A stretch of DNA of 40,140 nucleotides from CAJPQU01 sp052170475. GTDB lineage: Bacteria > Bacillota > Negativicutes > Selenomonadales > Selenomonadaceae. Location: the NCBI GenBank assembly GCA_052170475.1, contig JBQNAL010000016.1:1-40140 (forward strand), in the 5' to 3' direction. Positions 1 to 7,418 of this stretch are shown here, in pieces (within the stretch, counting starts at the first letter, position 1; the number at the start of each line of letters is the position of its first letter). A model generated the notes under the pieces. It saw only the letters and a list, made by a program, of their open reading frames with translations. It made no database searches and was not told the DNA's origin. Position numbers and translations under genes: made by a program.

Positions 1-1
1 G

Positions 2-2281
2 GGACTGATGCGGGGGACGAAGTGGGTCAAGAACGCTGAGAAGGTCTACGATGGCACGGCGCCGACCCTGATGAACGACGAGCATATCAAGTGGTCGGTA
101 GGGAAGGATGTCGGCACATACCATGCGTACAGCGATGCGTTCGGCTATGACATCGTCGGCGGCGCATACACCATCACGCCGAAGGCGCTGACACTCAGCG
201 GCGTTGCGGCGCAGACCAAGACCTACGACGGCAACACAGCAGGAGACAAATCGAAGTTCCACGCGACCCTCGTGGGCGTCGTCCAAGGCGAGGAAAGCAA
301 AGTGAGCGTGACCGCCGAAAGCGCGACCTATAACAGCAAAGATGTCGCCACAGCAAACAAGATCACCTACACGGGCATCGCCCTCACGGGCGCGGGCGCG
401 GGGAACTATACCATCGCCGCTACCGCGCAGGGGACGGGGAAAATCACGCCGAAGGAGCTGACGCTCACCCTCAAGAGCGGTACACGCTTTGACAAGATCT
501 ACGACGGTAATGCGCATGTCACGAAGACGCTTGCGTTGGGGGCGGACTACACCCTCGGCGGCTTTGTCACGGGCGAGGGATCAGGCATCGCGCTTGCGTC
601 CGTCACGGGAACGTATACGGCGGGCAAAGACGCCGGGATGGACAAAACGGTGGTGCTCAACGCTGCGCTCCAAGGCGCGGGCGCGGAGAACTATACTGTC
701 GCCAATACCGCGCAGGGGGTAGGGACGATCACGCCGAAGGCACTCACGCTTGGCGCAGTCACGGCGCAGACCAAGACCTACGACGGCAATACAGCGGGCG
801 ACGCGTCGAAGTTCCACGCGACGCTCGTCCATGCAGTCGGAGGCGACAGCGTGAGCGCGACCGCCACGGGCGCGACCTACAACGACAAAAACGTCGCTTC
901 GGCCACCACGGTCACCTACAAGGGCATCAAGCTCGCGGGGCGTGACGCGAAAAACTATACCCTCGCCGCCACCGAAGCGCAGGGCGCAGGCACGATCACG
1001 CGGCGCACGCTGACATTTGCAGGCGTCGCGGCGCAGACCAAGACCTACGACGGCAACACCGCGGCAGAGGCATCGAAGTTTCGCGCGACGCTCGGAAACG
1101 TCGTCCGGGGCGAAGAAAATAGCGTGAGCGCGACCGCCACGGGCGCGACCTACAACGACAAAAACGTCGTCGGCGCAAACACCGTCCACTACACAGGCGT
1201 CGCCCTCCAAGGCACGGGCGCGGCAAACTACAGCCTCGCCAATAGCGCACAGGGCGCAGGGACGATCACAAAGCGTCCGTTGACCCTTGGCGAAGTCGCG
1301 GCGCAGACCAAAATCTACGACGGCAATACCGCAGCAGACGCGTCGCAGTTCCACGCGACGCTCGGCAATGTCGTCGCTGGGGAAGAAAACAGCGTGAGCG
1401 CAACTGCCGCAGGTGCGGCGTACAACGACAAAAACGTCGCTCGGGCAAACACCGTCCACTACACGGGCGTCGCCCTCACGGGTGCAGGCGCGGGAAACTA
1501 TATCGTCGCCAATCGTGCTCAGGGCGTAGGCACGATCACGCGGCGCGAACTGACGCATGGCGCTATCGCAGGAAGAACCTTTGACAAGATTTATGACGGG
1601 ACGACGAATGCAGCCGGCGCACTGCAAAAGAACTGGAACTACACCCTTTCGAACTTCGCGCATGGCGAGGGCGAAGGGATCAGGCTCACGGGCGCGGGCA
1701 GCTATTCCGACAAGGACGTCGGCACGGGGAAAACGGTACACTTCTCGTCCCTTGCACTCCAAGGCAATGGCGCAGACAACTATAAATTGCCCGCCGGCGC
1801 GACCCTTTCGGGCACGGGCGTGATCATGCACCGCACGTTGACCCTCGTCGCCGACGTGAAGCACGCCGTGGAGGGCAGGCGGATGCCCGACTTCACGGGG
1901 CGTGCGGACGGCTTCGCGGACGGCGAGGACATGAGCGTCTTCGCCCCGGGCAGTCTCACGTTCACGAGTGCCGTCGCCAATACGGAAAAACCCGGCAGAT
2001 ACGCCGTCACGGGCAGCATTGGCGGCGTGTCGAGCGGGTACCTCGGCAACTACCACATCACGCAGGCGGCGGGCAACGCGCACGCGTTCATCATCCACGT
2101 CGCGCCCGGGGTAAGCGGCCTCTTCACCGCGCTGGTGCAGGACGCAAAGCCCGTCTTCTACGACGGCTACAGTCCGATCGTCTACGGCTTTGGCAACCCG
2201 CGCCCCGTACGCGCCGCAACCCTCGGCCTCTATCGCTTCGACGCAGAGACCGATCTGGAAATCCAAGGCCTGCACCTTTGA
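2..2281 (+). CDS. YDG-repeat two-partner secretion exoprotein (TpsA/filamentous haemagglutinin type), 5' truncated by window edge
   Basis: The reading frame is open to the left edge, so the first ATG at 8 is probably internal and the N-terminal TPS secretion domain lies outside. What is visible is the C-terminal ~760 residues: seven YDG-type units spaced about 90 residues apart, built on the theme QTKTYDGNTA...KFHATL...GAGNYT...GTITPK. They are followed by an MBG-like Ig domain (TLTLVADVKHAVEGRRMPDFTG) and a short Tyr/Pro-rich tail. YDG/MBG repeats form stalks of surface adhesins in diderm Firmicutes and Fusobacteria. There is no LPXTG or membrane anchor. The partner transporter gene begins 45 bp downstream, which supports secretion by the TPS route and probable cotranscription. 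The ligand is unknown. The family call is firm; the adhesin role is inferred from the family. Confidence 0.85.
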   Translation, partial: GLMRGTKWVKNAEKVYDGTAPTLMNDEHIKWSVGKDVGTYHAYSDAFGYDIVGGAYTITPKALTLSGVAAQTKTYDGNTAGDKSKFHATLVGVVQGEESKVSVTAESATYNSKDVATANKITYTGIALTGAGAGNYTIAATAQGTGKITPKELTLTLKSGTRFDKIYDGNAHVTKTLALGADYTLGGFVTGEGSGIALASVTGTYTAGKDAGMDKTVVLNAALQGAGAENYTVANTAQGVGTITPKALTLGAVTAQTKTYDGNTAGDASKFHATLVHAVGGDSVSATATGATYNDKNVASATTVTYKGIKLAGRDAKNYTLAATEAQGAGTITRRTLTFAGVAAQTKTYDGNTAAEASKFRATLGNVVRGEENSVSATATGATYNDKNVVGANTVHYTGVALQGTGAANYSLANSAQGAGTITKRPLTLGEVAAQTKIYDGNTAADASQFHATLGNVVAGEENSVSATAAGAAYNDKNVARANTVHYTGVALTGAGAGNYIVANRAQGVGTITRRELTHGAIAGRTFDKIYDGTTNAAGALQKNWNYTLSNFAHGEGEGIRLTGAGSYSDKDVGTGKTVHFSSLALQGNGADNYKLPAGATLSGTGVIMHRTLTLVADVKHAVEGRRMPDFTGRADGFADGEDMSVFAPGSLTFTSAVANTEKPGRYAVTGSIGGVSSGYLGNYHITQAAGNAHAFIIHVAPGVSGLFTALVQDAKPVFYDGYSPIVYGFGNPRPVRAATLGLYRFDAETDLEIQGLHL
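41..1830 (+). repeat. Tandem YDG coding repeats (about 270-276 bp period)
   Basis: YDG codons begin at 47, 224, 500, 779, 1046, 1316 and 1592. Spacings of 276, 279, 267, 270 and 276 bp show an in-frame DNA-level repeat. The units at 224, 779, 1046 and 1316 share near-identical DNA (GCAGACCAAGACCTACGACG core, with a variant at 1316), while those at 500 and 1592 share a different opening (TTTGACAAGAT). There are therefore two unit types, which suggests duplication of multi-unit blocks. Such arrays can expand or contract by recombination. Confidence 0.8.
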
Positions 2282-2326
2282 TGTAGGGACGCCCCTGACT
2301 TATCTGCCGGAAAAGGAGTCTTTCCT

Positions 2327-3973
2327 ATGAAAAACCAAGATCAACCTCTCTGTATGCGCATCGCCCTTGCGCTGCCCTTCGCGGCGGCGCTCCTCATGCC
2401 GGGTACCGCCCTCGCTGCGACGAACCTGCCGCAGACCGACGTAGAGATGCCTGCCAAACCGCAGGGAGTCGCCATCGAAAGTCACCTGCCGACCGCAGAA
2501 GGGGGAAGTACCGCGGCAGCGTTTCAATTGGCACGCGTCGAAATCGAACAAGACGGCACGGCGATCGGCAACGCCGCTTTGGACGAAACCGCGGCTCCCT
2601 ACCTTCGCCGCACGCTCTCCGAAGCCGACATCAATGACCTTTTAGCCGCACTCACCCACTGCGCGCGCCGCGGCGGCTACCCAGCGGCCGCGGCTTACCT
2701 GCCGCCGCAGACACATACCGACGGCACCCTCACGATTCGTCTCATCGCCGGACGCTACGGAAAAATCACCATCGAAAACAGCGCCGACATCAGCGACGGA
2801 AAGATTCGGCGCATGGCGCGTGCCATCAGAGAAGGCGCGCCCATCGAAGGGAGAAGGCTTGAAACCGCCCTCTACAACATCGCCGCCTTGGGCGGCATCG
2901 AAGCGGCTGGCCTCCTCTCCCCGGGGCAAGACTTTGGCACGAGCAACCTCACCATCCGCGTCAAAGACGGCAAGCGCCAAACCTTTGTCCTATACAGCGA
3001 AAACTACGGTAGCGAAACCTCCGGCCGATACCGCTACGGCCTCCAAGGGATATTGGATAACCTCACGAAGAGCGGCGACCGCCTGAATCTCGCCCTCACC
3101 CGCTCCAACAAAGACATGCACAATTACAGCCTCAGCTACAGCTACCCCATCGGTGCGGACGGCACCGTCATCGGCCTTGGCATAAGCCGCATGGACTACG
3201 AACTCGGCGGCGCTTTCCGCCGCCTCGGCGCAGAAGGCACCGCCGATACCTTGAGCCTTTTCGCTGCGACGCCCCTTTGGCGCACCTCGAACAGTGCACT
3301 CTCCCTCGCCTACGGCTTGGACTGGCGCAAACTCAACGATGCCTATAAAGCCGTCGGCATGGAACTCGAAAAGCACAGCAGCACCTTCCACCTTGGCCTA
3401 AAAGGCGAAGACCGCCATGGCCGCACAGCGCTGATCTACGACATCACCGCCTACGCCGGACGCCTCACCCCAGACTCCCCATGGGCGCGTCTCCAAATGC
3501 GGCGTGCAAAGACAGAAGGCAGCTTCATGAAAGGTGTACTGAACCTCAACCTGCGCCACGAACTCAGCGACCGCTGGAGCCTGAACCTCAAAGCGCAGGC
3601 GCAGAAAGCGGGTGCGAACCTTGACAGCTCGGAAGAACTCTATCTCGGCGGTGCGAACGGCGTCCGTGCCTACCCGCAGGGAGAAGCCTCGGGCGACAAC
3701 GGCATCTTGGGCAGCCTCGAACTCTCCTATCGGACGGGCGTGCCGCACCTCACGGTCAGCACCTACCTCGACATGGGTCATATCCAATACGCGAATGACG
3801 GCGTAGGCGGCAACGAGACACTCAAAGGCTGGGGTCTCGGCATCACTTACAACCGCCCCGGCGACTACTTCCTTCGCCTCGACTGGGCGCGCCGCATCGG
3901 CCTCCCCGAAAGCGCAAGCGATGCCGCCACGGCAAGGAATCGCCTGTGGTTCATGGTAGGCAAGGTCTTTTAA
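2327..3973 (+). CDS. ShlB/FhaC/HecB-family outer-membrane transporter (TpsB)
   Basis: A 548-residue protein with a Sec signal peptide (basic start, hydrophobic LALPFAAALLMPG, cleavage near ALAA-TN, about residue 30). A POTRA-containing periplasmic region follows at about residues 45-210 (FQLARVEIEQDGT, then LIAGRYGKITIEN). The C-terminal part, from about residue 220, is a 16-strand beta-barrel rich in alternating aromatic strands and ends in a terminal Phe (WFMVGKVF), the usual outer-membrane C-terminal signature. The length is typical for the family. The gene follows the exoprotein after 45 bp with ribosome site AAAAGGAG. It should export the upstream YDG protein across the outer membrane. 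It also indicates that the cell is diderm. A strong terminator follows directly. Confidence 0.93.
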   Translation: MKNQDQPLCMRIALALPFAAALLMPGTALAATNLPQTDVEMPAKPQGVAIESHLPTAEGGSTAAAFQLARVEIEQDGTAIGNAALDETAAPYLRRTLSEADINDLLAALTHCARRGGYPAAAAYLPPQTHTDGTLTIRLIAGRYGKITIENSADISDGKIRRMARAIREGAPIEGRRLETALYNIAALGGIEAAGLLSPGQDFGTSNLTIRVKDGKRQTFVLYSENYGSETSGRYRYGLQGILDNLTKSGDRLNLALTRSNKDMHNYSLSYSYPIGADGTVIGLGISRMDYELGGAFRRLGAEGTADTLSLFAATPLWRTSNSALSLAYGLDWRKLNDAYKAVGMELEKHSSTFHLGLKGEDRHGRTALIYDITAYAGRLTPDSPWARLQMRRAKTEGSFMKGVLNLNLRHELSDRWSLNLKAQAQKAGANLDSSEELYLGGANGVRAYPQGEASGDNGILGSLELSYRTGVPHLTVSTYLDMGHIQYANDGVGGNETLKGWGLGITYNRPGDYFLRLDWARRIGLPESASDAATARNRLWFMVGKVF

Positions 3974-3977
3974 GCAG

Positions 3978-4015
3978 AAAACGCGTGCCGCAGTCATCTG
4001 CGGCACGCGTTTTCC
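3978..4015 (+). terminator. Intrinsic terminator of the TPS operon
   Basis: Perfect 16-bp inverted repeat AAAACGCGTGCCGCAG / CTGCGGCACGCGTTTT with loop TCAT, starting 5 bp after the tpsB stop. The A/T ends allow it to work in both directions. Confidence 0.9.
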
Positions 4016-4021
4016 TATCCA

Positions 4022-4055
4022 TTGACAAAAAATCATGGCGTAATACAATCGTATT
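4022..4055 (+). promoter_or_regulatory. Promoter and dyad operator of the decayed toxin-antitoxin locus
   Basis: TTGACA at 4022-4027, 16-bp spacer, TACAAT at 4044-4049. An inverted repeat AATAC-AATC-GTATT (4042-4055) overlaps the -10 box. This is the usual placement of the operator bound by ribbon-helix-helix antitoxins for autorepression. The operator role is inferred. Confidence 0.6.
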
Positions 4056-4077
4056 GCAAGAGCAAGGGGGAATCTCG

Positions 4078-4242
4078 ATGTCGATGATTAGCTTGCGTGT
4101 GCCGGAAAGAGAACTGCATAGTTTTAAGGCGTATGCAAAACACAATAACAGCAGTCTGTCTGAAATCATTCGACTTACGATGCTTGAAGAATTTTGGCTG
4201 ACATACAAGGCGACAAGCTTGTACTCGTCCTCATTGAGGTAG
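4078..4242 (+). CDS. Ribbon-helix-helix antitoxin-like protein, C-terminus lost (RelB/DUF6290 type)
   Basis: 54 codons. The first ~38 residues (MISLRVPERELHSFKAYAKHN, SLSEIIRLTMLEE) match the N-terminal DNA-binding RHH fold of RelB/DUF6290 antitoxins: a beta strand, then two helices with the SLSEIIR segment. The ATG at 4078 is preceded by AAGGGGGAA. Full-length members continue for about 30 more residues with an acidic toxin-binding tail. Here the sequence changes after LEE to an unrelated tail (FWLTYKATS...) that is the toxin gene read in the wrong frame. The dimeric DNA-binding part could still fold, so the product may remain a repressor without toxin-neutralising function. Confidence 0.6.
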   Translation: MSMISLRVPERELHSFKAYAKHNNSSLSEIIRLTMLEEFWLTYKATSLYSSSLR

Positions 4243-4274
4243 GACAGAGAAGCCGGATTTATTCATCGGGATAG
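4197..4274 (+). pseudogene. Remnant of a RelE-family toxin C-terminus
   Basis: In the frame starting at 4197 the translation reads ADIQGDKLVLVLIEVGQRSR and ends at a TAG at 4272. This is the hallmark C-terminal strand pair of RelE/ParE-type toxins (family pattern: YRI-ADIQDDKLVVLVIEVGHRRDIY). It has no start of its own and overlaps the antitoxin ORF out of frame. The antitoxin tail and the first two thirds of the toxin have been deleted, and the ends joined near 4190-4197. The final His-Arg of the family motif is Gln-Arg here. Confidence 0.7.
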
Positions 4275-4299
4275 CGATGGATAAATCCGGCTCTTTTTT
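4251..4299 (+). terminator. Intrinsic terminator after the toxin-antitoxin relic
   Basis: Stem AGCCGGATTTATTCATCG pairs with CGATGGATAAATCCGGCT (one G-T pair) around a 6-nt loop, followed by CTTTTTT at 4293-4299. It overlaps the last codons of the toxin remnant. Confidence 0.85.
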
Positions 4300-4349
4300 C
4301 GTATGTTTTGCGAACGGCACCATCGAGGGCGGATCACAAAAGGCTGCGT

Positions 4350-4841
4350 TCAATAGAGCGTCTTGTCCTCTTTTTCCTGATAGGCGTAGAAGGTCTGGAT
4401 CGTCGTCTCGCGGCCGATTTGTTCGAGATGGAGGACGGCGGCGTTTTTTTGATGCTCTTCGATGAAGCGGTAGATGAAGTCGTCGCGAAAGCCGATGGCG
4501 GCGGCGTCTTGGGCGGTGTTGCCGTAGTAGACGGTCTTGATGTTCGCCCAGATCGTCGCGCTGAGGCACATGGGGCAGGGGTAGCAGGAGGTGTAGAGGA
4601 CGCAGCCGGAAAGGTCGTGCGTACCGAGGGACTGACAGGCGTCACGAATGGCCTCGATCTCGGCGTGGCAGGTGGGGTCGTGGCGGGCGATGACGCGGTT
4701 TCGCCCGCGGCCGATGATGGCGCCGTCCTTGACGATGACCGCGCCGAAGGGGCCGCCGTCATTTTCCGTGAGGTTGGCGGCGGCCTCGGCGTCCGCTTCG
4801 ATCATGTACGCCATGTGGGTCGGCGGTAGTTCCGTGTACAT
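4350..4841 (-). CDS. guaD: Guanine deaminase-like nucleoside/nucleobase deaminase (CDA fold)
   Basis: 163 residues with the zinc-site signature of the cytidine deaminase superfamily: His59-Ala-Glu61 (CHAEIEAIRDAC) and Pro88-Cys89-Pro-Met-Cys92 (SCYPCPMCLSATIWA). The segment after it (VYYGNTAQDAAAIGFRDDFIYRFI) resembles the Bacillus-type guanine deaminase rather than TadA or ComEB. The length and the C-terminal aromatic tail also fit that family. The expected reaction is guanine to xanthine plus ammonia in the cytoplasm. The gene starts 4 bp after the TRAP permease stop and is the last gene of a four-gene minus-strand operon. A related purine or pterin substrate cannot be excluded. Confidence 0.75.
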   Translation of the reverse strand: MYTELPPTHMAYMIEADAEAAANLTENDGGPFGAVIVKDGAIIGRGRNRVIARHDPTCHAEIEAIRDACQSLGTHDLSGCVLYTSCYPCPMCLSATIWANIKTVYYGNTAQDAAAIGFRDDFIYRFIEEHQKNAAVLHLEQIGRETTIQTFYAYQEKEDKTLY

Positions 4842-4845
4842 GGGA

Positions 4846-6774
4846 TCACCCTTTCCTTTCTTTTTTCCGGCGGAGCTGGATGAAGAGGCTGCCGCCTAAG
4901 ATGCAGAGTCCCGCGATGTCGGTCACGGCTTCTGGGTAGATCATCATCAGGCCGCCGAGGAAGAGGATTCCGCGTTCCAACGGCTTCATGTCCGTCGCCA
5001 AGTGGCCGATCAAGGAGGCTGAGAGCGCGACCATGCCGCAGAGCGCCGTGAAGAGCGCCAGCGCCATGGCGAGAGGGGTGGCGTCCACCATGAGGATGAC
5101 GGGGGAGAGGACGAAGATATAGGGGATGATGAAGGCGGCGATGGCCAATTTCGAGGCGTTGATCCCCGTCTGGAGGGGATTGCCGCCGCTGATGGCCGAG
5201 CCGGCGTAGGCGGCCAGCGCCACCGGCGGGGTCACGTCGGCGATGATGCCGAAGTAGAAGACGAACATGTGCGCCGCCAAAATGGGCACGCCCATCTGCA
5301 AGAGGGCGGGGGCGGCGATGGTGGAGGTGATGACGTAGTTCGCCGTGGTGGGGACGCCCATGCCCAAGAGGAGGGCGGTGACCATGGTGAAGAAGAGCGT
5401 GGGGAGCATGAGGCCGCCCGCGAAGTCGAGGAGCGCCGAGGCCAATTTCAGCCCCACGCCGGTCTTCGTGACGACGCCGATGATGATCCCCGCCGAGGCG
5501 CAGGCCACCAAGACGCCCAAGACGTTTTTCGCGCCCGCTTCCAGTCCCTTGACGATCTCGATGGGCTTCATCCGCGTCGATTTCCTGAGGAACGAGGCGG
5601 CGATGGAGAGGACGATGGCGAAGAGCGCCGCCCGCATGGGCGTGTACCCGGTCACCAAAAGGTAGATGATGACGATGAGCGGGATGGCCAAATGGCCGCG
5701 CTCGCGGAGGATTTTCCCAGCCTTCGGCAGCTCGTCTCGGGGGATGCCCTTGAGGTTCTTTCGCTTCGCCTCAAAGTGGACGCCCAGCCACACGCCGGCG
5801 AAGTAGAGCACGGCCGGGATGATGGCCGCTTTGACGATTTCGAGGTACGGCACGCCGACGAACTCCGCCATCAAGAACGCCGCCGCGCCCATCACGGGGG
5901 GCATGAGCTGCCCGCCGGTGGAGGCCGCCGCTTCGACGGCGCCGGCAAATTCTTTATCGTAGCCCAATTTTTTCATCATGGGGATGGTGAAGCTGCCGGT
6001 GCCCGCGACGTTTGCCACGGAGCTGCCGGATACCGTCCCCATGAGGCCGCTCGAAATGACGGCGACCTTCGCGGGGCCGCCCGCCGCCCAGCCCGCCACG
6101 GCGTTCGCCAAGTCGATGAAGAAGCGGCCGAGCCCCGTGGACTCTAAATACGCGCCGAAGAGGATGAAGAGGAAGATGAAAGTGGAGGAGACGCCCAGGG
6201 GGATGCCGAAGATGCCTTCGGTGGTGTAAAAGAGGTGGCCGACGAGCTGCTGCGGGGTCAGACCGCGATGCGCCAAGACGCCCGGCATGTAGGGGCCAGC
6301 GAAGGCGTAGCCCAAAAAGAGCAGTACCACGACGACCATGGGCATTCCCACCACGCGCCGGGTGGCTTCGATGACCAAGAGCAGCCCGACGAATCCTACG
6401 GCGAAATCGAGCTCCGTCACCGTGCCGGAGCGCAGCACCAATTTTTGGTATTCGAGGAGAATGTAGCCCGGCGCGGCGGCGCCCAAAAAGGCAAAAATGT
6501 AGTCCTCCCAACGGGTTTTCAATTCCCCTAAGCGGTGTCCGCGCGTGGGGTAGAGGAGGAAGACGAGCGATAAGCCGAAACCCAAGTGAGCCGCACGCTG
6601 CAGCTGGGCGTCCAAGACCCCGAAGACGGCGGTGTAGAGCTGGAACACGGAAAAGGCGATGGCGAGCGCCGCGACGAAATGCGCCAAAAAGCCGCTGTGC
6701 TGCGCCGTGTTCGACTCTTTGTCGTACTTTTTCAAGGCCTCCTTTGCCAATTTTTGGTGCTTTTCGTCCATCAT
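4846..6774 (-). CDS. TRAP transporter fused permease (DctQ-DctM, 4TM/12TM type)
   Basis: 642-residue polytopic membrane protein. The N-terminal ~180 residues form the small DctQ-like domain (helices around FVAALAIAFSVFQLYTAVFG and YIFAFLGAAAPGYILLEYQ). The rest is the large DctM channel domain, with the characteristic segments GTVSGSSVANVAGTGSFTIP and AAAASTGGQLMPPVMGAAAF and the GMGVPTTANYV re-entrant motif near the middle. Fused permeases of this kind pair with TAXI receptors, one of which is encoded upstream in the same operon. Transport is expected to be secondary, driven by Na+ or H+. The substrate is not evident; the flanking guanine deaminase is the only metabolic hint. Confidence 0.93.
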   Translation of the reverse strand: MMDEKHQKLAKEALKKYDKESNTAQHSGFLAHFVAALAIAFSVFQLYTAVFGVLDAQLQRAAHLGFGLSLVFLLYPTRGHRLGELKTRWEDYIFAFLGAAAPGYILLEYQKLVLRSGTVTELDFAVGFVGLLLVIEATRRVVGMPMVVVVLLFLGYAFAGPYMPGVLAHRGLTPQQLVGHLFYTTEGIFGIPLGVSSTFIFLFILFGAYLESTGLGRFFIDLANAVAGWAAGGPAKVAVISSGLMGTVSGSSVANVAGTGSFTIPMMKKLGYDKEFAGAVEAAASTGGQLMPPVMGAAAFLMAEFVGVPYLEIVKAAIIPAVLYFAGVWLGVHFEAKRKNLKGIPRDELPKAGKILRERGHLAIPLIVIIYLLVTGYTPMRAALFAIVLSIAASFLRKSTRMKPIEIVKGLEAGAKNVLGVLVACASAGIIIGVVTKTGVGLKLASALLDFAGGLMLPTLFFTMVTALLLGMGVPTTANYVITSTIAAPALLQMGVPILAAHMFVFYFGIIADVTPPVALAAYAGSAISGGNPLQTGINASKLAIAAFIIPYIFVLSPVILMVDATPLAMALALFTALCGMVALSASLIGHLATDMKPLERGILFLGGLMMIYPEAVTDIAGLCILGGSLFIQLRRKKERKG

Positions 6775-6817
6775 AGCGTCTTCATCCTTTTCCTGTCTGT
6801 GTCTGTCGTCAGCGGAT

Positions 6818-7309
6818 TCACCGCCAGCGATGATAATACGGTGCGAGGTAGATGCGGATCAAGGTGCCGGGCGGCACCAAGGTGGAGAGGGGATAGGTGG
6901 TGTCCCCTACGGTGAGGGTGAGGTTCGTGCCCGTGCCGGGGCGAAGGTCAAGCCGAGGAAGGTGTCGATCCATGTCCGCCATGGAAAAGGCGCCGTCCTC
7001 GCTCTGAAACGTCCCGTCCGCCGCCAAGAAGGGCAGCCCCACGCCAAAGGATTGGTAGCGGGTGCGGACGAGGACAAAGCCTTGGCGCGCCTCGTCCACG
7101 GTGAAAAATTCCTCGACGGGCGTCTTTTGCACCGAGTGGAGAAAGCGCGTGGAAAATGCCATCCCAGCTTCGGCGGGGTGCGCCGCCAACAGGCGATCCG
7201 GCGCGGCGACGAAGAGATAGGGGCGCGAGAGGAGCCAAAGGGCGGCAAAGAGAGACACCGCCGCGCCAAACGCCGCCACCCAAAACGCTGTCCCCATACG
7301 CCGCTTCAT
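6818..7309 (-). CDS. DUF1850 domain protein associated with TAXI-TRAP transporters
   Basis: 163 residues: one N-terminal transmembrane segment (about residues 7-27), then a compact extracytoplasmic domain with FSTRFLHSVQKTPVEEFFTV and SFGVGLPFLA, the His-Ser-Val...Pro-Val-Glu-Glu and Gly-x-Gly-x-Pro signatures of DUF1850. Family members sit next to fused TRAP permeases and TAXI receptors, as here (43 bp before the permease), and presumably assist the transporter, but no biochemical role is established. It is preceded by a hairpin that should lower its expression relative to the receptor. The ribosome site is AAAAGGAG. Confidence 0.8.
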   Translation of the reverse strand: MKRRMGTAFWVAAFGAAVSLFAALWLLSRPYLFVAAPDRLLAAHPAEAGMAFSTRFLHSVQKTPVEEFFTVDEARQGFVLVRTRYQSFGVGLPFLAADGTFQSEDGAFSMADMDRHLPRLDLRPGTGTNLTLTVGDTTYPLSTLVPPGTLIRIYLAPYYHRWR

Positions 7310-7326
7310 CGACTGCCGCGCTCCTT

Positions 7327-7368
7327 TTGAAAAAGAAAAGCGGGCGCGTCAGGTTCGGCGCCCGCTTT
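7327..7368 (-). terminator. Intercistronic terminator/attenuator between TAXI receptor and DUF1850 genes
   Basis: 11-bp perfect stem AAAGCGGGCGC / GCGCCCGCTTT with a 10-nt loop. On the minus strand it is followed by TTTTCTTTTTC. Partial termination here would give more receptor than permease, a common need for binding-protein-dependent transporters. The T-run abuts the ribosome site of the DUF1850 gene. Confidence 0.75.
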
Positions 7369-7418
7369 CCGTCTGCACACGAGGAGGATCCCTTACCTCT
7401 GCACTGCGTTGACGAACT

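Noticed and set aside
581..2275. Long minus-strand ORF of 564 codons opposite the YDG gene
   Set aside because: High GC and repeats give a long antisense frame; composition is Arg/Val-rich and unlike any family, while the plus strand has a clear domain pattern.
5269..6147. 292-codon plus-strand ORF opposite the TRAP permease
   Set aside because: His/Asp/Arg-rich antisense frame of a high-GC membrane protein gene; the minus strand encodes a complete conserved permease.
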